Below are positions 1-7,175 of a stretch of DNA of 13,481 nucleotides, piece by piece (within the stretch, counting starts at the first letter, position 1; each line of letters begins with the position of its first letter). A program made the position numbers and the translations under genes. The DNA is taken from positions 1 through 13,481 of the forward strand of contig CAYJBP010000068.1 of NCBI GenBank assembly GCA_964368605.1, given 5' to 3'. The stretch is from CAYJBP01 sp964368605. GTDB taxonomy: Bacteria > Bacillota > Dehalobacteriia > UBA4068. Below the pieces are notes generated by a model. That model searched no databases and was not told the DNA's origin. It saw only the letters and a list, made by a program, of their open reading frames with translations.

Positions 1-46
1 TAGCGTAAAAAGACTCGAACAAAAACGGCTTACGCTGCTCAAACAT
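1..46 (-). CDS. Possible 5' end of a gene running off the left edge
   Basis: On the minus strand an ATG at 46-44 opens a frame that stays open to the window edge, reading MFEQRKPFLFESFYA. An AAAGGA Shine-Dalgarno-like stretch sits about five bases upstream, and the frame lies just beyond the panE terminator, where the next transcription unit on this strand would begin. Only 15 residues are visible, so I do not recognise the product. An open frame of this length can arise by chance, so the call rests on the ribosome binding site and the position. Confidence 0.4.
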   Translation of the reverse strand, partial: MFEQRKPFLFESFYA

Positions 47-107
47 TGTGTCCTTTATTTTTCATTTTCCAAACGGGACAAAAACCGCCCCAACCATCCC
101 TTAATTT

Positions 108-138
108 AAAAAACGGGGATGCAAAAATGCATCCCCGT
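108..138 (-). terminator. Rho-independent terminator after panE
   Basis: A perfect 11-bp inverted repeat, ACGGGGATGCA at 113-123 and TGCATCCCCGT at 128-138, encloses a 4-nt loop. On the minus strand it is followed at once by a run of T (112-108). It starts 15 bp past the panE stop codon. The plus-strand side has no T run, so it works as a terminator only for the minus strand. It ends the panB-panE unit. Confidence 0.93.
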
Positions 139-153
139 AAAATCATTTAGTTA

Positions 154-1116
154 TTACTCTACACGTATAATATCATTTTTACCATGAATAGCCACTACGC
201 TGCGTACCATACGTGAATTTACCGGGGTATCCAGGCCGTTTTGCTCACCTAGGCGCACTATGCTGCCATTGATAAACTCGATCTCGGTCATGCGGCCGGC
301 CTCTACATCCGCCAGCATCGAAGAACGGTTTTCGGACGTAGCTCGGCAGGTGTCCAATACACTTGCCCACATTTCGCCCGAATCCATCGGGATGCCAATC
401 TTTTGCGCCACCGCTACACCCTCTAATACCAGCTCCATCATATCATGCGCACAGTCGGCATCTTTGGGTAATTGACCATTTTTTTTGCCGCTTATCGCCG
501 AAATCGGATTAATTGCCGAATTGATAATCAGCTTCTTCCATCTAATTGGATCAATATCGGTAGTAGTTCCGGCCGGGATTTGGCAATTGTTTAGTAAACG
601 TGCCAGCTCCATCGCCACGTTTAAAGAGCTAATCGGCGTTACCGCACTACCCTTGCGCTTAATATTAGCACCCAAAATAGTAAGGCCGCTGCCGGCATGG
701 CATATATGCCCCGGCTCTATCTGATAAGCTCCATGATATGTTACACCACTGTATAATTGCTTAGGATCTATCGATTTTTCTAAAAGGGTAATCGCGCCCA
801 GGCCGTTTTGCAGGGTTAATACATTAAATTTACCATCATTGATTTGGGCAAGCTCGCGTGCTACCCTGGCGGTATCATAGGTTTTTACCATTACCAAAAC
901 CAAATCGGGCTGCGGTGCATCCTCGATATTAGCCACAGCATTTAGCTTAAAGGCCTGCTCGCTACCGTCGATTTCCCTTAAGATAAGGCCTTTTTGATTA
1001 ATGGTATCTACTTTTTTTTGGTCGATATCAAATAAAGTAACTTGCATATCATTCTGGCTAAGCTTGGCCGCAAAATAGCTGCCGATAGCACCGGCGCCAA
1101 CAATTAGGATTTGCAT
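154..1116 (-). CDS. panE: 2-dehydropantoate 2-reductase (ketopantoate reductase)
   Basis: PanE reduces 2-dehydropantoate to (R)-pantoate with NADPH in the cytoplasm, the second step toward pantothenate and CoA. The 320 residues match the usual family length. The Rossmann nucleotide-binding motif GAGAIG is at 7-12. VK at 77-78 and QNG at 103-105 match conserved positions of the NADPH domain. RWKKLIIN at 192-199 holds the catalytic lysine (K195 by alignment with E. coli K176) and the conserved Asn199. The C-terminal signature with SSMLADVEAGR and TEIEFINGS lies at about 265-284. The ATG at 1116 has a GAGAGGAAG ribosome binding site. The gene follows panB by 21 bp, so both are probably on one mRNA and act in consecutive steps. 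No panC or panD is present in the window. Paralogous reductases of this fold exist, but the panB linkage makes PanE the best reading. Confidence 0.94.
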   Translation of the reverse strand: MQILIVGAGAIGSYFAAKLSQNDMQVTLFDIDQKKVDTINQKGLILREIDGSEQAFKLNAVANIEDAPQPDLVLVMVKTYDTARVARELAQINDGKFNVLTLQNGLGAITLLEKSIDPKQLYSGVTYHGAYQIEPGHICHAGSGLTILGANIKRKGSAVTPISSLNVAMELARLLNNCQIPAGTTTDIDPIRWKKLIINSAINPISAISGKKNGQLPKDADCAHDMMELVLEGVAVAQKIGIPMDSGEMWASVLDTCRATSENRSSMLADVEAGRMTEIEFINGSIVRLGEQNGLDTPVNSRMVRSVVAIHGKNDIIRVE

Positions 1117-1137
1117 ATTCTTCCTCTCTTAAAAAAA

Positions 1138-1968
1138 TTAATAAATCTTACGGGCTTCGTCTTGATCCATTGCCACCGAATGTGCCAAATCGGGGAAAGC
1201 CCCTTGCCGCACTTCGGCCGCATATTCTTTTAAAGCTTCGCTCATCATTTGCGCTGCCTGGCAATATTGCTTTACAAAACGAGGCACTTTGCGCTGATTT
1301 AAGCCTAATAAGTCATGGAAAACCAAAACCTGGCCATCGCAATGCGGGCCAGAGCCAATGCCTATGGTGGGGATATTTACGGTTTCGCTAATAATTTTGG
1401 CTACTTCTAAAGTTACACATTCCAAAACTATGGCAAAAGCGCCGGCTTCGGCCAAAGCTTCGGCGGCATCAATTAAAATATGAGCCGAGGCCTCGTCTTT
1501 TCCCTGCACCCGATAGCCTTCCCATAGCGAGGCCGTTTGCGGCAATAGGCCAATATGCGCCATCACCGGCACGCCAACTGCGGTTAAAGCCTTGATTAAA
1601 GGTGCCATTTCGGCACCGCCTTCCAGCTTAATTGCATCGGCACCGCCTTCTTTAATTAGGCGGATAGCATTGGCAATAGCCTGCTCGGTACTGATTTGAT
1701 AAGAGCCATAAGGCATATCGCCAATAATTAAAGCCCCCTGATTAGCCGCCGCCACAGGACGAATATGATGAATCATATCCTCCATGGTGACGGGGATGGT
1801 GGTATCATAGCCTAAAACTACATTACCTAAAGAATCGCCTACCAAAATTAAATCTACACCGGCCTGATCGGCCAAATAAGCACCGGGATAATCATAAGCC
1901 GTAACCATTACCGATTTTTTACCCTCTTGCTTATTTAAGGCCAATTGGCCAATAGTAACTTTTTTCAT
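1138..1968 (-). CDS. panB: 3-methyl-2-oxobutanoate hydroxymethyltransferase
   Basis: PanB transfers a one-carbon unit from 5,10-methylenetetrahydrofolate to 2-oxoisovalerate, giving ketopantoate for PanE. The 276-residue protein is full length for this TIM-barrel family. Visible landmarks are VTAYDYPGA near 22-30, the metal-binding VGDSLGNV with Asp45, GDMPYGSY with Asp84, KLEGG with Lys114, AHIGLLPQ around His138, the catalytic-region glutamate in VLECV (Glu183), and GIGSGPHCDGQVLV at 203-216. An AAAGGAG ribosome binding site sits seven bases before the ATG. The gene is separated from the upstream penicillin-binding protein by 135 bp with a palindrome, so it may have its own promoter, and it leads directly into panE. 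Confidence 0.98.
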   Translation of the reverse strand: MKKVTIGQLALNKQEGKKSVMVTAYDYPGAYLADQAGVDLILVGDSLGNVVLGYDTTIPVTMEDMIHHIRPVAAANQGALIIGDMPYGSYQISTEQAIANAIRLIKEGGADAIKLEGGAEMAPLIKALTAVGVPVMAHIGLLPQTASLWEGYRVQGKDEASAHILIDAAEALAEAGAFAIVLECVTLEVAKIISETVNIPTIGIGSGPHCDGQVLVFHDLLGLNQRKVPRFVKQYCQAAQMMSEALKEYAAEVRQGAFPDLAHSVAMDQDEARKIY

Positions 1969-2023
1969 AATACACTCCTTTAAGTGCTAATTTGCTAAAA
2001 TATTTATTGATTATGCTTAGAGT

Positions 2024-2045
2024 TATCCTAATAATATTAGGGATA
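2024..2045. promoter_or_regulatory. Imperfect palindrome upstream of panB, possible operator
   Basis: TATCCTAATA at 2024-2033 is followed one base later by TATTAGGGATA at 2035-2045, which is its reverse complement apart from one inserted G. It lies about 55-77 bp before the panB start, in the only sizeable AT-rich gap within the gene row (1969-2103). The spacing fits an operator or promoter-proximal site for panBE. No T run follows on either strand, so it is not an intrinsic terminator. I could not place a convincing -35/-10 pair, so the regulatory role is inference. Confidence 0.35.
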
Positions 2046-2103
2046 TTATCTTTTTATCCTGCTTTTTTTAGATCAATTTTGCAAAAAAATTGGGATTGGG
2101 TTT

Positions 2104-3459
2104 TTAAGGATTAACCAAGTTCAACAATAATTGATAAGCAATATCGGCCGCTAAACCATTGCCGCTGCCGCCATTTTCCACAATCACCACAAAGGCCAGC
2201 GGATAGTCGCTATTATCCAAAAAGCCAACAAACCAAGAATGTGGCCTTTGCTCCTCCCCTACTTCGGCCGTGCCCGATTTAGCAGCTAAATTATAGGCCG
2301 CCAAAGCACCTGCTCCATAATTATCGCTTACATTGTTTAGCATAAAATCTTGCAATGTAGCTGCGGTTTGGCTATCTAATAGCTGCCAAGAATTTGGGCT
2401 TTGGCTAAATAAATTAGCACCCGGCTTTAGTATTTGCAGCGGCATAGCCAGCCCATCATTGGCAATAGCCGCCACATATTGCAAAAAGGTGGCAGGGTTA
2501 GCAAGTAGCTGCCCTTGGCCAATGCCAGTCCAGGCCAAATCATAATCGCTAAGGGGGCTTTTGCTATCAAAATAACCGCTTTGCAATGCTATATCGCCAA
2601 TTTGTAAGGCCTGATTAAAGCCGGCTTTTTCGGCATAGGTGGCTAAATTTTCCTGGCCAAGCTCTAAGGCCAATTGACCAAATACCATATTGCAAGATTG
2701 CGCCAAGGCCTGCTCAATATCGATATCGCCATGGGCATGGGGGCAATTGATTAGGCCGCCATCGGCTAGCTGATAGCTACCGCTACAGCTAAAATTACGC
2801 TCAGCTAAATCGGGGATAAGCTCGATAGCGGCTTCTAAGGTAATTAGCTTAAAAATCGAGCCGGGCGTATAGGCGGCCGAAAAAAAGCGGTTTAAATATA
2901 CCCCCTCGTATTTGCTATCATCCTCGGTGATAGTCGGCGGATTAAGCGGATCATAAGAGGGGCTTGAGGCAAGCGCCAGCATCTGGCCGGTTTGATAATT
3001 TACAATTGCCGCCGTCCCCTTATAATCGCCCAGCTTTTGATAGGCCAAAGCACTTAAATCGGCATCGATAGTTAAATGCAAATCCCTACCATATTCTTGA
3101 TAATTATAAAGGCCGCTAAAATGATTATAGCCACTTAAATGGCCACGATAAACCGCCTCGAGGCCGCTTGCTATATTACCATTAGGATCGCCGATTAAAG
3201 GCATAAGGGCGCTGCGTATAGCGGCATCTTGATGATAAAGACGCTGTTCATCCACGGTTTGCGCCAGGATTTGGCCATCAGCATCATAAATTGTGCCGCC
3301 AAAAATAAATTGGCCATCCCGATAAATATGGCCATTAACCGGATAAAGCGCCCAGCTTTGGCCATCTGCTAAATAACGATAGCCAAAAACCAGCAGGCCA
3401 ATTATAAAAAGGCCACTTAAAATTAATAATAAATTTGCCCTTAAAGCCAGGATTTTCAT
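2104..3459 (-). CDS. Class B penicillin-binding protein (transpeptidase), PbpA/FtsI type
   Basis: This is a D,D-transpeptidase that crosslinks peptidoglycan outside the membrane, working as partner of the SEDS polymerase encoded just upstream. One membrane anchor lies at about 8-28, followed by a short non-catalytic segment. The transpeptidase domain then carries all three active-site motifs: SIFK at 201-204 (nucleophile Ser201), SCN at 255-257, and KSGT at 394-397 (the KTG box with Ser in place of Thr). ASSPSYDP near 164-171 and GIGQG at 312-316 are further class B landmarks. At 451 residues it is short, like PbpA-type proteins, and lacks PASTA repeats. The usual RG in the RGxIYD motif reads GG (54-55). 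Its ATG shares one base with the stop of the SEDS gene (TGATG), so the two are translationally coupled. Whether it serves elongation, division or sporulation cannot be told from sequence. Confidence 0.95.
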   Translation of the reverse strand: MKILALRANLLLILSGLFIIGLLVFGYRYLADGQSWALYPVNGHIYRDGQFIFGGTIYDADGQILAQTVDEQRLYHQDAAIRSALMPLIGDPNGNIASGLEAVYRGHLSGYNHFSGLYNYQEYGRDLHLTIDADLSALAYQKLGDYKGTAAIVNYQTGQMLALASSPSYDPLNPPTITEDDSKYEGVYLNRFFSAAYTPGSIFKLITLEAAIELIPDLAERNFSCSGSYQLADGGLINCPHAHGDIDIEQALAQSCNMVFGQLALELGQENLATYAEKAGFNQALQIGDIALQSGYFDSKSPLSDYDLAWTGIGQGQLLANPATFLQYVAAIANDGLAMPLQILKPGANLFSQSPNSWQLLDSQTAATLQDFMLNNVSDNYGAGALAAYNLAAKSGTAEVGEEQRPHSWFVGFLDNSDYPLAFVVIVENGGSGNGLAADIAYQLLLNLVNP

Positions 3460-5198
3460 CAGCTATCCTCCTTGCTGCGATGACGTTCGTCTACCGATTT
3501 AATGCAGGCCAGTAAGCCCCAACAGGCTATCATCGAAGAGCCGCCATTGGAGATAAAAGGCAAGGTAACACCGGTTAGCGGCAAAATATCCAGCGAGCCA
3601 AAAATATTAAGGGCAGCCTGCATCAGCAAAATGGCGGCCGCCCCGGAGGCGGCAATCGCATAAAAGGCCGAGCGGCTATAGGCAATAGAGCGGCTAACAA
3701 AAATGGTTAAAATCAGCGGTGTAAGGGCGGCGATTAAGGCAATAATCAGCCCCCATTCCTCGGCTAATAGGCCAAAGACCAAATCGGTATCGGCGGCGGC
3801 AATATAGCGCAAATAGCCTTGGGCAATGCCCAGGCCAATTAAGCCGCCGCTGGCGGTATAAATCATCGTACGGGTATGCTGAAAGCCATTGCTATGGGCA
3901 AATTCCCAAGCCTTACCCCAAGATTCGAAGCGCTCGGCGATATAAGGCATAAACGAAATTACAATTAAAGCCCCCATTATGGCACTGATTAGGCCTAAGA
4001 TTAGTAGGCGCATATTGCCCGAGCGCATAAAGGCCATTACCATAAAGGCCACAAAAAAGATTAAGGCGCTGCCCAAATCACGAATTAAAATCAAGCCGCC
4101 GATACAAGCCCCGGAAAAGATCATAAATTTTAGCAAATTTTGGCGGCTAAGCAGTTTTTCTAAGCCGGCCGCCCCGGCAAAAACAAAGGCAATTTTAATA
4201 AACTCGCTGGGCTGCAAGGAAATTGGGCCGATAAAAAGCCAATTACGCGCCCCAAATCGCGCTTCGGCCAAGCCAATATTTAGAGCCAGCAGCAATAAAG
4301 CGCCACTAGCAAAAACATAACGGGCAATGCGTGAGCGTTCGCTATTATTTAAAAAGTAATTGATGATTAAAAACATAAATAGGCCGATAAAAATGCTAAC
4401 CGTTTGTTTTAGCATAGCCTCTGGATTATTAACGGCCAGCACAAAAAGCCCCAAACCGCTTAGAAAAAAGGCCAGCAGCTCCGGCTCGATAAAGCGGCTG
4501 CTTTGGCTGCGGGTTAAGGCATAATAGCCAATTTGCAAAAGGCCAAAAACGATAAAAGCCAAGGGCACAATAATTGCAAATTGCGCCCCTTGGGTAATAA
4601 TGGTTTCGCTTAAACCGATAATCTGAAAAAGTAAAATAGCACATAAGGTAAGGCCGGGCTTAAAATCCTCGGCCATGGCTTTAAGCTTGCCAAGCGGATT
4701 AAGATTGGCCACTTGATTAGGCTGCGCCACGGCCGCCTTTAATTGAAAATTTGCCGAGCCGATTTTAAGATTATCGCTATAATCCAAGGCTTGCTTGCCG
4801 CTTAAAGGCTGGCCATTAAGCTCGATACCGCTTTGGCCGCTAATATCGCTGATATACCATTTATCCTGCTTGCGGCTAAGCACAGCCAAAATTTGCTGCT
4901 TATCATCGCCATTTAGAAAAATATCGCAATTTTTACTATTGCCAAGAGAGTTTTCCCAATGCAGCAGGGCAAAACTTTGGCCATCGCTGCTTAATAAATA
5001 AGCCCAAGGCTTAGGCGCTCTGATGCCTTGCAAAATCGGGGCTAGGCAGCGGATAAAAATAATCAAGGCCAATAATGGGTAAATAAAACGGGTAAGCAAG
5101 GTAAGGCTGGGGCTAATTTGCTCGGCAAAAATAGGCATGCTCAAAAATTGGGCAATGCTAATTTGCCAATTATTTAAAATAGCAGCCAAGGCTTCCAT
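3459..5198 (-). CDS. FHA-SEDS fusion: FtsW/RodA/SpoVE family peptidoglycan polymerase
   Basis: SEDS proteins polymerise lipid II into glycan strands and pair with a class B PBP, which here is the next gene. At 579 residues this protein is about 180-200 residues longer than a normal SEDS protein. The extra N-terminus has a membrane segment at about 31-52 and an FHA domain at about 65-155. The SEDS core starts near 183. It shows RNWLFIGPISLQPSEFIK at 318-335, RDLGSALIF with Asp374, GLIGLGIAQG at 452-461, DLVFGLLAEEWGLI at 472-485, and GVTLPFISNGGSS at 543-555. FHA domains usually bind phosphothreonine, but here the key residues look replaced: GNS instead of GRS near 86-88, SRKQ instead of SRxH at 108-111, and Ser123 and Ile125 where NGT is expected. 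The domain may be structural or bind differently. The ATG at 5198 has an AGGAG site six bases upstream. Confidence 0.95.
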   Translation of the reverse strand: MEALAAILNNWQISIAQFLSMPIFAEQISPSLTLLTRFIYPLLALIIFIRCLAPILQGIRAPKPWAYLLSSDGQSFALLHWENSLGNSKNCDIFLNGDDKQQILAVLSRKQDKWYISDISGQSGIELNGQPLSGKQALDYSDNLKIGSANFQLKAAVAQPNQVANLNPLGKLKAMAEDFKPGLTLCAILLFQIIGLSETIITQGAQFAIIVPLAFIVFGLLQIGYYALTRSQSSRFIEPELLAFFLSGLGLFVLAVNNPEAMLKQTVSIFIGLFMFLIINYFLNNSERSRIARYVFASGALLLLALNIGLAEARFGARNWLFIGPISLQPSEFIKIAFVFAGAAGLEKLLSRQNLLKFMIFSGACIGGLILIRDLGSALIFFVAFMVMAFMRSGNMRLLILGLISAIMGALIVISFMPYIAERFESWGKAWEFAHSNGFQHTRTMIYTASGGLIGLGIAQGYLRYIAAADTDLVFGLLAEEWGLIIALIAALTPLILTIFVSRSIAYSRSAFYAIAASGAAAILLMQAALNIFGSLDILPLTGVTLPFISNGGSSMIACWGLLACIKSVDERHRSKEDS

Positions 5199-5221
5199 AG
5201 TTTGCTCCTGTATTTATGTAT

Positions 5222-6247
5222 TTAGTTAGCGGTACTTACTAAATCTAATTGGGGCGCATACTGCTCATAAAGAGGGCTTAAGCTGCCCTTAATTGTTTCG
5301 ATAATTGCGGCGTCTAAAGTATTTACTTGGATGCCGTATGCGGTTAAATCGGCTAAAGCTGATTGCTCGGTTGTTAATTCCAGGGCAATTTGCTCTTCGA
5401 TTAAAAGCGCTAAATTGGCATCAATTATGGCTTTATGCTCGTCGATTAGGCTATCATACCAGGTTTGGCTAATGATAATCGGCATAAATTCATAGCTATG
5501 ATTGCTAAGCGTTAAATAAGGCTGTAATTGATAGGTAAGTGTTTTGTGAATATTAGATAATGTGCCTACCTGCCCTTCGATTAAAGAGGCTTGCAGCGAT
5601 TTATAAATTTCGTCCTGATAAACCAGGCTTGGTTTAGCAGCCAAAATCTCAAACATTTGCCAGGTTGGCAAATCGCCTTCTAAGCCAAAAACGATATCTT
5701 GCCAATCCTCGGCAGTAATTAGCGGCCTAATATTATTGGCTATTTGATTAGTACCATTATATAAATAGCCTGCATTAAAGGTGCTGGTACCTAATAATAA
5801 TTCATTCAAATAAGCACCCAAAGCGCCATCGATGGCCGCTTGGGCTTGATCATAATCGCTAAAGGCAAATGGCAGGTTTAAAATATTCCAAGCATCATCA
5901 TAGGCGACAAGATGATTATCCTCGGGTATGGTTATCGGCAGGCTGCCTTCGGAGGCCGCAGTTAGCATTTGGCTGGCACTGCCATAGCTGCTATCGGCAA
6001 AAATATGCACGGTAATATAGTTTTGAGATTCAGTTTCTACCCGCTCTTTAAAATCATGCAAGGCCAGCTGCAGGCTGCTATTTTCGGCCTGATGATGGCC
6101 AATGGTTAAGGCTATTTGCGGCGGAGCAGGTGCCTCTTCTTCAACTTCCGGCTGCGGGGTGGGCGGTGCTTCCTCGGCAGTGCTGGCGCAGGCGCTTAAG
6201 CCCAAAATAAAGACAATACCTAAAAGAATAGTTAAAAACTTATGCAT
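5222..6247 (-). CDS. TRAP-type (DctP-family) solute-binding lipoprotein, orphan
   Basis: This looks like the extracytoplasmic binding subunit of a TRAP transporter, anchored as a lipoprotein. The 341 residues start with a signal peptide ending in the lipobox LSAC (Cys20), then a Pro/Glu-rich linker at about 24-43, then a DctP-like fold. Recognisable elements are LALHDFKERVE near 61-71, LNLPFAFSDYDQAQ at 123-136, and ITAEDW to SLIEGQVG at 177-228. In the family consensus the stretch DLKGLKIRV carries the arginine that clamps a carboxylate; here it aligns with DWQDIVFGL, with Gly188 at the Arg position. No DctQ or DctM permease gene lies in the window. The ATG at 6247 is preferred over one 69 bp upstream because of a strong AAGGAGGA site and a proper signal peptide. 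The gene lies between EamA transporters and cell-wall genes, and its ligand is unknown. Confidence 0.85.
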   Translation of the reverse strand: MHKFLTILLGIVFILGLSACASTAEEAPPTPQPEVEEEAPAPPQIALTIGHHQAENSSLQLALHDFKERVETESQNYITVHIFADSSYGSASQMLTAASEGSLPITIPEDNHLVAYDDAWNILNLPFAFSDYDQAQAAIDGALGAYLNELLLGTSTFNAGYLYNGTNQIANNIRPLITAEDWQDIVFGLEGDLPTWQMFEILAAKPSLVYQDEIYKSLQASLIEGQVGTLSNIHKTLTYQLQPYLTLSNHSYEFMPIIISQTWYDSLIDEHKAIIDANLALLIEEQIALELTTEQSALADLTAYGIQVNTLDAAIIETIKGSLSPLYEQYAPQLDLVSTAN

Positions 6248-6254
6248 GGAAAAA

Positions 6255-6262
6255 TCCTCCTT
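6255..6262 (-). promoter_or_regulatory. Shine-Dalgarno site deciding the lipoprotein start
   Basis: On the minus strand AAGGAGGA sits seven bases before the ATG at 6247 and overlaps the end of the preceding transporter gene. It fixes the start of the TRAP-type lipoprotein and removes the overlap that a start at 6316 would create. Confidence 0.85.
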
Positions 6263-6263
6263 T

Positions 6264-7148
6264 TTATATGGCTGGGGGTACAATAACAGAACTCTTTTTC
6301 TGAGCCAACTTAGCATCTAATACCAGGGCAATTAATAATAAAATTGCGCCGGATAATATATAAAAACTAGGCAGTTCTTGCACAATTAGCAATGCCCAAA
6401 CAGGGGTAAGAATAAATTCCCAAACTGCCAGCAGGGTGGCTCTTTGGGCAGGCACTTTTTTCATGCCCAAGGAATAGAAAAAATATCCGGCCGATAGCTG
6501 AAAAAGCGCCAAATAAATTAAATAAGGCCATTCGCTGGGGGCAACATAAGTATCGATAGCAGGTAATGCATAGCATATAGGCATAATTATCAAGGCTGCG
6601 CCTAAATTAACTACGGCCACCAAGCCCAAGGCATTATCATGCTCGATTCTGGATAAGGCATAGGAAAGAACAGCAAAGCAAATGCCCAAAACCACCGCCA
6701 GCCAATTGCCCCAAAAGGCCGTACCGCTAACCGGTTCGATTAAAAAGATGGCCATAGCAATGATAATTAGCAGGATAATCGGCAAGCGATCCATTTGTGG
6801 CTTTTTGCTAATGATGGCGCTGGCTATAAAAATCCAAACCGGCGCCGTATATTGCATGCCGATAACCACAGTGGCCGAAGTCATCCTAAAGGCAGGTATA
6901 ACCCCTACTACCAGGCCGGCAAAGCCAATAATATAAAGGATTACCCAACGATCGAACTTAATTTTTTTTGGCCGAATAGCGGGTGCTAAAACCAGGCCGG
7001 CAATTAAAGAGCGCAATCCTGCCACAAAAACAGGGTCGGTATCAAAGCTTTTAACCACCGCACCCGAGGTGCTCCATAAAACCGCACCGATAATAATTAA
7101 CCAGCTACCCGGTAAATTAAAGATTTTCTGCTGTAAATTTTTTAGCAT
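6264..7148 (-). CDS. EamA/DMT-superfamily transporter, downstream copy of a tandem pair
   Basis: This is an integral membrane protein of 294 residues, the normal size for a ten-helix drug/metabolite transporter with two EamA repeats. The first repeat begins at about 15 (SWLIIIGAVLWSTSGAVVKSF) and contains GLRSLIAG and YTAPVWIF. The second begins near 148 and contains SRIEHDN, then LLAVWEFILTPVWALL and QELPS in the position of the family's P-x-x-A-x-x-E-region. Members export or import small metabolites; the substrate cannot be predicted. It resembles the next gene upstream along its whole length, with roughly half the residues identical by eye and almost no gaps. The ATG at 7148 has an AGGAG site 11 bases upstream, a longer spacing than its neighbours have, which may lower its translation. 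It lies 27 bp after its paralogue and 16 bp before the lipoprotein gene. Confidence 0.9.
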   Translation of the reverse strand: MLKNLQQKIFNLPGSWLIIIGAVLWSTSGAVVKSFDTDPVFVAGLRSLIAGLVLAPAIRPKKIKFDRWVILYIIGFAGLVVGVIPAFRMTSATVVIGMQYTAPVWIFIASAIISKKPQMDRLPIILLIIIAMAIFLIEPVSGTAFWGNWLAVVLGICFAVLSYALSRIEHDNALGLVAVVNLGAALIIMPICYALPAIDTYVAPSEWPYLIYLALFQLSAGYFFYSLGMKKVPAQRATLLAVWEFILTPVWALLIVQELPSFYILSGAILLLIALVLDAKLAQKKSSVIVPPAI

Positions 7149-7175
7149 TGGTATTTATGCTCCTATCAGTTTAAC

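Noticed and set aside
2075..2100. Weak AT-only inverted repeat after the PBP gene considered as a terminator
   Set aside because: The stem is a short A/T-rich pairing with no clear T run in the right place, so it gives no support for a transcript end.
3979..4320. Plus-strand open frame of 113 codons opposite the SEDS gene
   Set aside because: It is rich in Lys, Ile, Pro and Ala as expected from the complement of membrane-helix codons, has no domain, and lies wholly inside a clear gene.
6248..6316. Longer N-terminus for the TRAP lipoprotein starting at 6316
   Set aside because: It would overlap the EamA gene, lacks a good ribosome binding site, and would place 23 extra residues before a textbook lipoprotein signal peptide.
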